Below are positions 23,369 to 34,038 of a DNA stretch of 64,000 nucleotides, in pieces. The notes under the pieces are model-generated. The model was not told the origin of the DNA. It worked only from the letters and a program-made list of their open reading frames with translations, and ran no database searches. Origin of the DNA: Mercurialis annua (Eukaryota; Streptophyta; Magnoliopsida; Malpighiales; Euphorbiaceae); the NCBI RefSeq assembly GCF_937616625.2, contig NC_065574.1, positions 10,604,501-10,668,500 on the forward strand, read 5' to 3'. Position numbers and translations under genes: made by a program. The number at the start of each line of letters is the position of its first letter. Position 1 is the first letter of the stretch.

Positions 23369-26077
23369 TTGGGAATGTCAAGCGCATTGGAAACTCTATG
23401 TGGGCAAGCTTATGGCGCAGAACAATATCAAAAACTTGGAATTCTAACTCAAACCGCAATATTCAGTTTAATCTTAGTTTGCATTCCAATTTCTATAATA
23501 TGGATATTCATGGGAAAGGTTCTTGTTTCGATCGGGCAAGACCCGATAATTTCATATGCTGCTGGTAAATTTATACTATGGCTTCTTCCTGCACTCTTCG
23601 GCCATGCGATTCTTCAGCCACTTATTCGATATTTTCAAATGCAAAGCCTGATAAAACCTATGTTGATTAGTTCTTGTATAACTCTGTGTTTCCATATACC
23701 TGTGTGTTGGGTATTAGTATTTAAGTCGGGACTCGAAAATGTTGGAGCTGCATTAGCAATGTGTATTTCAATCTGGGTGAATGTGATCGTCCTTGGACTA
23801 TTCATGAAATACTCTTCTGCTTGTGATGAAACTCGTGCCCCGATTTCTATGGAGTTATTCCATGGGATTGGAGAATTCTTTCGCTTCGCTATCCCTTCTG
23901 CGGCAATGGCATGGTAATTCATCTAATTCTATTTTCCTCGTAAAATAACTAATTAAGTTCCATTGTTTCTATCATTCTAAATGAAAAAGTGTTTGTTAGA
24001 GGAATTGAACCCACAACCTTATCATAATGTTGCCCAGCAATTATACTATTTGAGCTATAGCTCATTGGTTAACTTCACATTATTCTTGATTAGTTTGCTT
24101 ATTATATTGCAGCCTCGAATGGTGGACATTTGAGCTAGTTATCTTGCTCTCAGGACTCTTACCAAATCCACAGCTTGAAACTTCTGTTTTATCCGTCTGG
24201 TACATATTCCACATAAATTAACAGCTTTTGATTTACATTAATCCAAGACTATGATTTGAAGCATAACAACTAGAAACAATTTTCTCCTAATCTATTACAT
24301 ACATCGATGCAGTCTTGCAACTCTTAACACACTCTATGCAATACCGTTTGGGTTCGGTGCTGCAGTAAGGTTTATATTCATATCTTACGGCTAAAGTTTT
24401 TTGCGGTTTTCAAACTATACACTTTTACAAAACGGTTATCAATGTATCATTTGTAATATTTTGTTAATCCAAATAATAATGTTTAGAAACAGGATGTTAC
24501 CCGTTTATTTTATATGAATTTTTGGTTACGTGGCTGCCGACTTTTTTTCTCCCTTTCCAGCTTTTCCTGTCATCTTACATGTAAAGATTAAAACGACAAA
24601 CCCAAACCAAACAACAAGTTATATGTACAGACATTGATTTGAAATGAGCAGGTAACCTTCTATTTCTAAAAAATATTAATTGAGTCACAAAAATGTTACA
24701 AATGAAACGCCAGTAACTGTTTTTTAAACGTGTATAGTTCGGTAACCGCAAATTATTTTAACCCTCATATCTTATTTATATGAACAAATACTCCGTTTAG
24801 TTTCGTAGCATAAAATAGTTGATAGCTAACTTTTGAGTTGCAGCACAAGAGTGTCGAATGAATTAGGAGCAGGGAAGCCACAAGCTGCTCAGATTGCTGT
24901 TTATGTTGTAATGTTTCTTGTCGTAGTGCAAACAACTATAGTAAGTAGTGCACTATTTGCCAGCCGTCGTGTATTCGGTTACATTTTCAGCAACGAAAAG
25001 GAAGTAGTGGATTACGTTACAACCATCTCTCCTCTGGTTTGTTTGTCATTTGCAATGAGCAGCTTGGAAGCAGTGCTTTCAGGTTAGTGTTTTTCGGTTG
25101 AACCGATTAATCCGGTTCAAATTCTAAATATATTACTTTTAATATGGGCCCCTAAACGAATCGCATCGCGTCACATTAACTCCAAACTAACGATGAATAT
25201 ATATGGTTCAGGAATTGCAAGGGGGAGTGGATGGCAGCATATAGGAGCTTATGTCAATCTAGGCGCCTTCTATGTTTTTGGGATTCCGGTTGCTGCTTTT
25301 TTGGGTTTCGGGTTAAAGTTAAGAGGTGTAGGCCTTTGGGTTGGTGTACAAGTTGGCGCCTTTGTACAAGTACTTCTACTTTCTATTGTTACAGGTTGTG
25401 TTAATTGGGAAAAACAGGTAATCTTTCTTAGTTATTATGTTTATCCAAAAATGTTTAGGGTTAAATATTTTTACGGTTATTCAACTATAATTTTTTCACA
25501 AAATGGTTACCAGTATTCCATTTATTACATTTACAACAAGAGCTTAACACATCACGTTAGGCCAATTTTTCCGTTTTGGATGGCGGAAAATAGTGCGGTT
25601 GTTCAAATTAATAGTTAAGTAATTTTCTTTTAATCATATAGTTTGGTTAGCCACACCATTTTCTGCCTTCCACAGTGTCAAAAATTGACCTAAAATAATT
25701 CGGTAACCGCCTCTTTTTATAAAAATTATAGTTGGATCATCAAATATAACAAATAAAATGTTTTAACCGTTATGAAAAAGTTCTATTATTTAGTAAAAAT
25801 GTATATTTAATTCCTCATGTTTTTATTCAGAAAAATAATTGAGTCAAGTCGAAACAATATAATTCAAACTCTAGAATGTAAAAATCAAAACTCATTTCAA
25901 ATTAACACTATTGAGTTTTATTTTAAGAGTCAAAATTTAGTAAAATGATAGAACAATATTGGTATGTAAAGGTAGATGTTCTGATAGATTTCCCATCCAT
26001 ATTTGTGTGTGCAGGCAAGGAATGCAAGAGAAATAGTCGGTAAAGGTAATTGTTCCATTGATAATGGAACAATGTGA
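23369..26077 (+). CDS. DTX: MATE/DTX multidrug and toxin efflux carrier, usual first exon missing
   Basis: Membrane antiporter family exporting flavonoids, alkaloids or organic acids from plant cells or into the vacuole. Exons: 23369-23913, 24113-24199, 24313-24369, 24844-25082, 25212-25417, 26015-26077, all GT-AG with matching phases and no internal stop, giving 398 codons before the stop. Family landmarks are present: [19 protein letters not shown] at the start, CLEWWTFE, and [17 protein letters not shown], whose AG|C serine codon spans the 24369/24844 junction. The [10 protein letters not shown] segment and the C-terminal helices are also present. Normal members have 480-500 residues. The missing 80-100 residues (cytosolic N-terminus and first two helices) are usually one exon ending just before LGM(A/S)SALE, and I find nothing like it in the preceding 9 kb. 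An in-frame ATG at 23360 lies in the acceptor region. Likely a 5'-truncated pseudogene, or a gene whose exon 1 is unusually far away. Confidence 0.85.
23985..24070 (-). other. tRNA-like / SINE-head-like sequence in a MATE intron
   Basis: On the minus strand it carries TAGCTCAAATAGTATAAT (A-box-like) and, about 35 bp on, GGTTGTGGGTTCAATTCC (B-box-like). This is the spacing of a tRNA gene and its internal polymerase III promoter. No complete cloverleaf with a matching acceptor stem was found, so a tRNA-derived SINE or a tRNA relic is more likely than a working tRNA gene. Confidence 0.5.
24388..24764. mobile_element. Mutator-type MITE in a MATE intron (377 bp)
   Basis: The inverted ends share TTTGCGGTT and AACTATACAC over about 75 bp. 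The duplication TCATATCTTA lies at 24378-24387 and 24765-24774 (9 or 10 bp). It occupies most of the intron between the exons ending 24369 and starting 24844. Confidence 0.85.
25458..25768. mobile_element. Related MITE in the last MATE intron (about 311 bp)
   Basis: Inverted ends GGGTTAAATATTTTTACGG and a degraded counterpart GGTTAAAACATTTTATTTG share CAACTATAATTTTT and GGTTACC with the copy at 24388-24764. Target duplication not evident, so boundaries are approximate. Confidence 0.6.
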
Positions 26078-26249
26078 ATTGCAAGATACACTTTAGGAAT
26101 TACATTTACGTTTTGCCAAATGAATTTGATAATGGAAAAATGTGAATTTCAAGATACTCTTCCTCTTGTTCACCACATATTTTTATATTATTGAGTTGAA
26201 CATCTAATTATATTCGAGTTGGGTTAAATTTGACATATAAAAAATATTA

Positions 26250-26513
26250 CTCCCTCCGTTCTTTTTTAATTGTCCATTTAGCCAATATTACACATGCCAA
26301 GATAGTGTTTCTTTTGTCTTAATTTATAAAGAAAAATACTAATATAGCCCTATTAGTTAATAAATGCCTTTTAAATTAAAACATAGAGTCATTTATTAGG
26401 GATGGGTAAATTTGGAAGATAAGTAACTAATATCACATAGGATTTCTAAATGGACAACTGTTTATAGATAAATAAAATTTGCTAAATGGACAACTAAAAA
26501 AATACGGATGGAG
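26250..26513. mobile_element. Stowaway-type MITE (264 bp)
   Basis: Ends CTCCCTCCGTTCTTTTTTAA and the inverse of CTCCATCCGTATTTTTTTAG, flanked by TA at 26248-26249 and 26514-26515. Lies 170 bp downstream of the MATE stop codon. Confidence 0.85.
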
Positions 26514-26743
26514 TATATTAGTAAAATAAAATAATGAATGTTTAATTTATTAATGCCAGATCTCATGCATATATTGAATGATTGATAATTAATTTTATAT
26601 GAGGAATTAATTAGGTTTGGTACCGAGTGATGTAGAGTACAGTACATATTATGTTGACGATTATCTTGTCTAAAGTCAACATCATGGAAAACTGTTCCCC
26701 TCGGTTCCTGTGATCATATTACAGTTCCCACTCATTTCATATT

Positions 26744-28291
26744 AGAGCATCTACAATAAATTTTTTATAAGTACAAATTTTTTATTATAAAAAATAAAAT
26801 CACAAATTATTATTTCAATGAACTCTTTATATTTAAAAATAAAAATAAAAAAATCTATTTGCCTCTCCACATCTAAAGAGTCAAACTAGCTCTTTATATT
26901 TCAAAAAACAACAACGTGCATCTATAACTCACCACTTTCCTCCACTTTTTCCTTAATTTTAGGATTAAAAAAATTCTTTTCCGTGTGAATTATCTCTGAA
27001 GTCTGGACGTACTTGTCAAAAACAGTAGCTCATATTCATCTATTTTCGTTTATTGTTCATCTTTTTCTTTTGTTAGAGCATTTTCAACGGTACTCTTTAT
27101 TTTAAAGAGCATCTTTAATATAAAGAGTAATATATTTAAATTTAATCCAATAGACTCTTTAATAATAACTTTTTATTTTATTTTTATTTTTATATATAAA
27201 TGATGTTAAAAATATAAAATATTAATAATATTGATTTATTTATTTAGTTTTAAAATTCAAAAATTCAAAATACTACATTTCAAATAAAAAATAACTAACT
27301 TATTTTAAAATTTGAAAGTTTATCTTTTTAAAAATGTAGAGAGTGAAAATGGTTTTCCACATGTAGAGAGCCATTTTCACTCTCTTATTTAAATTTGAAT
27401 TTTAGAGAGTTCATTGAACTTTAATTTATTGATAAATTTTTTTAAATTAAAGAGTTTGTCAATTTTAAAGAGGCCATTGGAAATGCTCTTAAAATGAATT
27501 GGCAACTGTGAGAGATGGAACTATAAATATTCATTCCAATCCTGCGTATGTGTATAGAGATGGAACCGAAAATGCTATTCATGGAAAATCAATGATATGG
27601 GTTTTACTGATTTGGCATCATTAGTTCAGGATCTAAATTAATCTTGTTTAATTATTATTATTATTATCTATCCATTATCTTCAAAGGTTGATTATTTGTC
27701 AATTTCTTTGGATCTTGACATGTTTGATAGTTCATAGAAATGAATTCCGAGTGAAAATGAAATCTGCTACTATGGGCTTCGGAGGCAATCTGATACATAA
27801 TTATGAGAGGTTTGTGGTGGCAACAATCTTGTATTAAATTAATGTCTATTTGTTTGTTAATCCGGTAATTCACTTCTTTAAGAAATAGTGTTATGGGTGT
27901 GTTAAGCAATGGGAGGAGAAAGGAAATTAGAAACCACATGTAAAAAAAAAAGGAAAAGTTAAATAAAAGATCAGTAATTTAGAATAAAAATTTCCTGCAA
28001 ACACTATTGCAGGAAACTCCTGCAACAGTGTTTGCAAAACATGACACGTATTGTAGGATGGGTTTTTAAATGGCCAATTACTCATTTAGTTTTGAATAAT
28101 TAACACATGTCATGTTTTGCAAACACTGTTGCAGGAGTTTCCTGCAACAGTGTTTGCAGGAAATTATTGTTCTTACAGAGTCCATTGTGTAAAGTCAAAT
28201 ATTTTACTCTTTATCTATAAAGATGCTCTTTATTTATTTAGAGATGCTCTTTAAAATAAAGAGCATTATTAGAGTTGCTCTTACAATAGTA
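26744..28291. mobile_element. Nested TIR elements with AGAGCAT termini
   Basis: An outer pair (TTAGAGCATCTACAATAAAT at 26743 and an inverse TAAGAGCAACTCTAATAAT near 28290) encloses an inner element at 27073-27491, whose ends are TTAGAGCATTTTCAACGG and the inverse of TAAGAGCATTTCCAATGG. The same terminus family occurs at 57967-58335. It also encloses a strong palindrome at 27989-28165. No gene; the open frame at 27664-27939 is unsupported. Confidence 0.55.
27989..28165. repeat. Nested inverted repeat: 58-bp arms, 61-bp loop
   Basis: Arms 27989-28046 and 28108-28165 are reverse complements with one mismatch (CACTATTG against CACTGTTG). Each arm is itself nearly palindromic: TGCAAACACTGTTGCAGGA is followed by its own inverse. 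Confidence 0.93.
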
Positions 28292-28509
28292 GTATAATAT
28301 TGTTCCAAAAAGTTTTTATTGGCAATTATAACACATATTGTGGTTTTTTGTTGTGTAGGAAATTTAGAAATACATGAATAAGAGAGATTTTAGAACAAGT
28401 CGCAGAATAAGAATGTTGTTATCTTTAACTGCTTTTTAAAGACAATTTTTCTTTTTAAAATTTATAATAAGGAGTTTTTTTAACTCTGGTAGGAATCCAT
28501 ATTATATTA

Positions 28510-28655
28510 TGTTCTCCAAACCTTGATTGTTTTAGTCTTTCTTTTAGTCATAGCTTTTAGTGTGCCACTTTGAGTATACAACATTTTCTGCAAAAAATTT
28601 GAACTGACTTTTGCCACTTCTTGTACCTTAATATATATAATATTCATAAAAAAAA
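28510..28655. repeat. Possible LINE 3' tail
   Basis: 'gtgtgccactttgagta', 'cttttgccacttcttgta' and a terminal 'ttcataaaaaaaaa' parallel the block at 20520-20655. Only the 3' tail is visible; no reverse transcriptase coding sequence adjoins it. Confidence 0.4.
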
Positions 28656-28850
28656 AGTTATTTCTGCCAATACTATTGTTAAAGATTAAAAAATTACACA
28701 TTTATAATAATAATTTATATAATTTTTTTTTATAATTCCATCAGATGTCTTGAATGAGTTTCAACTATGAAACGGCACCTTTAAACTTTTCACGTTCAGA
28801 CTAATCTCTGCTCGAGCCGGAAAGGTCTCTTGCAGTAGAGAAAGCTATGA

Positions 28851-29113
28851 TGTTAAATATAGAGAACTAAGTTAGTCTTTTATCCAGTCAATTAAGTTAA
28901 AGGACTGAACTTTACAATTAGCCAGTCAGTTAGTTAAAAAGTACAGTCAGCAAATTAGTTACAGAGTTTGTTATTAGCTATAGGCAAAATATCCGTTGTA
29001 TAGAGAGCTAATAATAATAGGACAAGTGTCCTTCTTCTTCTATATAAAAGAGAACTGTAATCATTATTATCCTTTAATGAAAATTTTCAAGTTCTTAATT
29101 ACATATTCTAATA
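28851..29113 (+). repeat. Copia-2 5' LTR
   Basis: 263 bp, TG...TA, with TATATAAAAG at 29041. Directly followed by the tRNA-Met-type primer site. Confidence 0.96.
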
Positions 29114-29227
29114 TGGTATCAAAGCTAAATCACGCTTTCAATCTCTAAATCTTACTCTCAATTACTAAATCTCACAAATACTAAATCTCTTCTGCAAGCA
29201 AGCAGGTTCAGGTTCTTGATTCGTTCT

Positions 29228-29397
29228 AATTGATTTTCTTAATCAATTTTTCTTATAATCTGTTCTTATCTAGCAGATTATTCATTTTTTCTTGTTCATT
29301 TGTTCTTTATTTGTTATAATCTGTTCTCATTTAACAGATTTTTTGCTCATAATCTTTACTTTTTTGATTCATATAATCTGTTCTCATTTAACAGATT
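29228..29397 (+). promoter_or_regulatory. Cluster of four stem-loops in the Copia-2 leader
   Basis: Between PBS and gag ATG lie AATTGATT...AATCAATT (29228-29248) and three related 23-mers of the form AATCTGTT...AACAGATT (29257-29279, 29318-29340, 29375-29397), each able to fold on itself (6-8 bp stems). The position fits RNA packaging or dimerisation signals, but that role is inferred. Confidence 0.55.
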
Positions 29398-29435
29398 CTT
29401 TAATCTTTTCTTGTTTGATCAAAATTTTAATTTCA

Positions 29436-32400
29436 ATGGCTTCTAATCAGTTCTTGGAATATGAAATGCCTTCGAGTCCTTTTTACTTACATCCTAATGA
29501 GAATCCTTCATTAGTGTTAGTTTCTTCAGTAATGAATGGGCAAAATTATCATTCATGGGCAAGATCCATGCGTATGTGTCTTCTGTCAAAGAATAAGCTG
29601 AAATTTGTTGATGGAAGCATTTCAATACCTTCAAAGGTTGATCCAGTTTATCCATTTTGGGAACGCTGCAATACTATGGTACTTTCTTGGATTTTGAGAT
29701 CTTTAACTTCTTCAATTGCTCAAAGTGTGTTATGGATTGATAATGCATTAGATGTATGGAAAGACTTACATGATAGGTTTTCACAAGGAAATGTGACCAG
29801 AATATCTGATTTACAAGAAGAGATATATGCCTTTAAACAGAACAATTTATCTGTGACAGATTATTTTACACACTTAAAAATGCTTTGGGATGAATTGACT
29901 AATCTTAGGATGGTGCCTGTGTGTATTTGTATTCCTCAATGTCATTGTAATGCTCTATCTTTGGTAAAAGATTATCAAGAAGCAGATTGCATAATAAGAT
30001 TTTTGAAAGGTTTAAATGAGGGTTTTTCAGTTATTAGGACACAAGTGTTAATGAGAGAACCTTTACCAAAGATCAATAAAGTGTTTTCTATGGCTTTACA
30101 ACATGAAAGAGAGATAGCAGGAAGTACAAGTATGTCACAAAATGTGGATCCTCATGTTTTTGCAGCTCAGGGAGTTTCTTTTAATAGACAGCCCTATAAT
30201 AATAATAGAAGTTACAGCAATAATAATAGGTTTTTTAGACCTCCAGTACCTAATGATGTTACTCAGAATAATTTTAGGCCTCAGGGGGGACAAAAGAAAT
30301 TTTATGCTGCTCCTAACAATGGTAAGGCTTTATGTAGTCACTGTGGCATTTCTGGACACACCATTGACATATGTTTTAAGAAACATGGCTATCCACCTGG
30401 GTATAGGCCTAAGTATAAGACACAAGCTTATGTTAATCAAGTGGGAGAATTGGTGATGCCAAATGAACAAGAAGGAGGTTATAGTTTGGATCAGAATGTT
30501 AACTATGAAGATTATGGTTTTGAAGGAAATGGTCAGTATGAAACTGAATCTCATCACTATGAGAGAAATGTGAATCAAGACAAAAATTTTATGACTCAGG
30601 CTTCAAATGAATCAAATAATACTGCTCCTCCTATAACACAAGAACAATATGCACATTTGATTTCTCTTCTGCAACAAAATGTAATATCAACTGCTGCTAC
30701 TGCTGCTTCACCAAAGGTGAATACTGTCTCAACACATTTTGTTCCAGCTACAGAGGAGACAGGTATGTTTTCTAAAACTTTTTCATATTTTAAAAATTTT
30801 ACAGCCTGTGCATATAAACAAAAGCATGCTCAATTAACATGGATTATAGATTCAGGAGCTACAGATCATATTGTTTGCTCATTAAGTGCATTTACATCTT
30901 ATAGATCAGTTAATAACATTTTCATCACTTTACCAAATGGTTTAAAAATTCCTGTTACTCATGTAGGGAATGTTATTTTTCATGATAACTTAATCCTTAG
31001 AGATGTTCTATATGTTCCTGTTTTTACTTTTAATCTTATGTCTACAAGTAAGTTAATTAAGCAATATGATTATTGCTTTATTCTTCATAAGAATCTTTGT
31101 ATTATACAGGATCATACCAGATGGATGATGATTGGATTAGCTAAAGAATTTCAAGGTCTTTATCATCTGGATAAAGATCAGTTTCATGATAATAGGATTG
31201 CTGCTAATATCACTGGAAATTTATCTGATGAGAATGTTGATTGTTTGGTGGATAATAGAGTTACTTTTTTAAATGATAAAGTAGATTCTGATAGTCTATG
31301 GCACTATAGATTAGGACATTTAGCTATTTCAGGTTTGAAAGTTCTGAATTCTATAGATTCAAGTATTAAAATTCCTACTAAAAAACATTGTAAAACTTGT
31401 CATTTAGCAAAGCAAAAGAAAAATTCCTTTCCTTTAAGTAATTCTGTATCTGAAAATATTTTTGATTTGTTGCATATTGATATATGGGGACCAGCTAAAG
31501 TTAATTCTATGTATGGACATAGATATTTTTTGACTATAGTAGATGATAAAAGCAGATTTACTTGGTTGTTTTTAATGAAGTCCAAATCTGAAACTAGAGG
31601 TTTAATAGTTAGTTTTTATAATTTTGTTCAGACACAGTTTACTGCAAAAATCAAAGTTATAAGGACTGATAATGGTCTTGAATTTAATATGACTGATTTT
31701 TATAAATCTAAAGGTATTATACATCAAACAACATGTGTTTATACACCTCAACAGAATTCTATAGTTGAGAGAAAACATCAGCATATTTTAAATGTAGCAA
31801 GAGCATTAAAATTTCAGTCTTCTTTACCAATAAGTTTTTGGTCTGATTGTGTGCATCATTCTGTTTATCTGATCAATAGAATGCCATCTCCTATTATTGC
31901 TAATAAGACTCCTTATGAACTGTTGAATAATAGAATGCCTGTGTTTGAAAGTTTAAAAGTTTTTGGATGTTTAGCTTATGCTTCTACAATAGCACATAAT
32001 AGGAACAAGTTTACACCAAGGGCAACTCAATGTGTTTTTTTAGGATTTCCAGAAAACACAAAGGGTTATAGGTTATATAACATTCAGTTAAAGCAAGTTT
32101 TTATTTCTAGGGATGTTAGATTCTATGAGCATCTATTTCCTTTTAATGATTTTTCTTTGTCAGCATCTTTTGATTCAAGTTCATGTGTTTTGCCTAATAT
32201 AGTTAATAATGATATTGCAATAGATCCTGTTTTAAGTTCACAGAATACACAGAATGCACATGATACACAGGAAGTTACAAATATGCATAATGCACATGCT
32301 ACACAAGAAGTTGAAAATATGCATACTAATATAGATGTTTCAACTAGGAAATCTACTAGAGCAGTACAGAAACCAGGTTTTTTAAAAGACTATGTTTGTT

Positions 32401-34031
32401 CAGTATCTACACCTCATCTTTTAAATAATGTTTTTTCTTATGAAAGATTAGCTGGGAGTCATAGAGTTTTTTCTAGTATCATTGATTCAAATAAAGAACC
32501 AAAAACATATAATGAGGCTATAAAACATCAGTGTTGGAAGGAAGCTATGCATAAAGAACTAGAGGCATTACAAAATACTAATACATGGACATTGACTGAG
32601 TTACCAGTAGGTAAGGTACCTATAGGGTGTAAATGGGTTTTTAAAACCAAATATCATAGTGATGGTACTTTAGAAAGACATAAGGCTCGTTTGGTGGCAA
32701 AGGGGTACACTCAACAAAATGGAATAGATTATGTTGAAACTTTTTCCCCAGTTGCTAAAATGACAACAATTAGAGTTTTGTTAGCTGTTGCTGCTTCTAA
32801 TAACTGGATATTACAGCAATTAGACATTAATAATGCCTTTTTACATGGTGATTTAAATGAAGAGGTTTATATGGATATTCCTTTAGGTCTTTCATGCAAA
32901 AATACTAACACAGTCTGCAGGTTAAATAAGTCTTTATATGGACTAAAACAAGCTAGTAGGCAATGGAATGTAAAGCTGACAGAAGCATTAATATCTCAAG
33001 GGTATAAACAAGCTACATCAGATACATCTTTATTCACAAACAGGAAAGCAGAAAAGTTCACAGCTCTACTAGTATATGTAGATGATGTTATTTTATCAGG
33101 AAATGACAAAGAAGAGATCAAGTCTGTTAAAGAGTATTTACATAAAGAATTTAAGATTAAAGACTTGGGGGATCTAAAGTTCTTTCTTGGACTGGAAGTA
33201 GCAAGGTCAAAAACTGGGATTAATTTATGCCAGAAGAAGTATGTCTTGGACTTATTAACAGAAACAGGATACATAGGATCAAAACCAGTATCTACACCTA
33301 TGATTCCTGCAACTAAGTTAGTCAAAAATGATGGTCCTCTATATCCTGATGTTACAGCTTACAGAAGACTAGTAGGAAAGTTAATATATTTATGCAGTAC
33401 AAGGCCAGATATAGCCTTCTCAGTTCAACAGTTGTCTCAATTTCTTGACTGTCCAACTGAAGTTCACTACTCAGCAATAGGGAGAATTCTGAGATATCTC
33501 AAAAAGTCACCAGATCAAGGCTTGTTCTTCTCAGCAAATAATCAAATTAAAATAAAGGCATTTTCAGATTCTGACTGGGCAACATGTCCAGAAACAAGAA
33601 GATCAATCTCTGGCTTCTGCATATTTCTTGGTCAATCACTTATATCATGGAAAACAAAGAAGCAGGCAACAGTGTCAAAATCAAGCTCAGAAGCAGAATA
33701 TAGAGCTTTGGCAAATGTAACCTGTGAGATCCAATGGCTGTCATTCTTGCTGCAGGAACTACAAATCAATGATCATCTTCCAGCAATGGTTTACTGTGAT
33801 AATCAAGCAGCATGTTACTTGGCTCATAACCCAGTTTTCCATGAGAGAACCAAGCATATAGAGATTGACTGTCACATAGTTAGACAGAAAATCCAATCTG
33901 GGTTACTGCATCTTTTTCCTGTCAATTCTGAAAATCAGTTAGCTGATTTTTTCACAAAACCATTACCTCCAGCAACTTTTCTCAGCTTCATTAACAAGCT
34001 TGGAGTACAGAATCTTTACAGTCCAGCTTGA
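29436..34031 (+). CDS. Copia-2 gag-pol polyprotein (1531 aa)
   Basis: A single intact frame. I place the start at the ATG at 29436 (MASNQFLEYEM...) because upstream codons are leader sequence opened only by a TTG. Order: gag UBN2-type domain (about 20-260), zinc knuckle CSHCGISGHTIDIC (near 300), aspartic protease WIIDSGATDHIV (469 on), and integrase with acidic residues D682, D745 and E778. Then come reverse transcriptase with YVDD at 1214-1217 and RNase H with SDSDWATCPETRRS and SSSEAEYRALA. One oddity: the usually invariant PQQNG(V/I)VERK of the integrase reads PQQNSIVERK. Makes the virus-like particle and copies and inserts the element. It ends 8 bp before the 3' LTR. Confidence 0.96.
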   Translation: MASNQFLEYEMPSSPFYLHPNENPSLVLVSSVMNGQNYHSWARSMRMCLLSKNKLKFVDGSISIPSKVDPVYPFWERCNTMVLSWILRSLTSSIAQSVLWIDNALDVWKDLHDRFSQGNVTRISDLQEEIYAFKQNNLSVTDYFTHLKMLWDELTNLRMVPVCICIPQCHCNALSLVKDYQEADCIIRFLKGLNEGFSVIRTQVLMREPLPKINKVFSMALQHEREIAGSTSMSQNVDPHVFAAQGVSFNRQPYNNNRSYSNNNRFFRPPVPNDVTQNNFRPQGGQKKFYAAPNNGKALCSHCGISGHTIDICFKKHGYPPGYRPKYKTQAYVNQVGELVMPNEQEGGYSLDQNVNYEDYGFEGNGQYETESHHYERNVNQDKNFMTQASNESNNTAPPITQEQYAHLISLLQQNVISTAATAASPKVNTVSTHFVPATEETGMFSKTFSYFKNFTACAYKQKHAQLTWIIDSGATDHIVCSLSAFTSYRSVNNIFITLPNGLKIPVTHVGNVIFHDNLILRDVLYVPVFTFNLMSTSKLIKQYDYCFILHKNLCIIQDHTRWMMIGLAKEFQGLYHLDKDQFHDNRIAANITGNLSDENVDCLVDNRVTFLNDKVDSDSLWHYRLGHLAISGLKVLNSIDSSIKIPTKKHCKTCHLAKQKKNSFPLSNSVSENIFDLLHIDIWGPAKVNSMYGHRYFLTIVDDKSRFTWLFLMKSKSETRGLIVSFYNFVQTQFTAKIKVIRTDNGLEFNMTDFYKSKGIIHQTTCVYTPQQNSIVERKHQHILNVARALKFQSSLPISFWSDCVHHSVYLINRMPSPIIANKTPYELLNNRMPVFESLKVFGCLAYASTIAHNRNKFTPRATQCVFLGFPENTKGYRLYNIQLKQVFISRDVRFYEHLFPFNDFSLSASFDSSSCVLPNIVNNDIAIDPVLSSQNTQNAHDTQEVTNMHNAHATQEVENMHTNIDVSTRKSTRAVQKPGFLKDYVCSVSTPHLLNNVFSYERLAGSHRVFSSIIDSNKEPKTYNEAIKHQCWKEAMHKELEALQNTNTWTLTELPVGKVPIGCKWVFKTKYHSDGTLERHKARLVAKGYTQQNGIDYVETFSPVAKMTTIRVLLAVAASNNWILQQLDINNAFLHGDLNEEVYMDIPLGLSCKNTNTVCRLNKSLYGLKQASRQWNVKLTEALISQGYKQATSDTSLFTNRKAEKFTALLVYVDDVILSGNDKEEIKSVKEYLHKEFKIKDLGDLKFFLGLEVARSKTGINLCQKKYVLDLLTETGYIGSKPVSTPMIPATKLVKNDGPLYPDVTAYRRLVGKLIYLCSTRPDIAFSVQQLSQFLDCPTEVHYSAIGRILRYLKKSPDQGLFFSANNQIKIKAFSDSDWATCPETRRSISGFCIFLGQSLISWKTKKQATVSKSSSEAEYRALANVTCEIQWLSFLLQELQINDHLPAMVYCDNQAACYLAHNPVFHERTKHIEIDCHIVRQKIQSGLLHLFPVNSENQLADFFTKPLPPATFLSFINKLGVQNLYSPA

Positions 34032-34038
34032 GGGGGGA

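Noticed and set aside
29292..29435. Extended N-terminus of the Copia-2 polyprotein from a TTG at 29292
   Set aside because: This stretch is the leader with hairpin repeats. The conserved gag start is the ATG at 29436.
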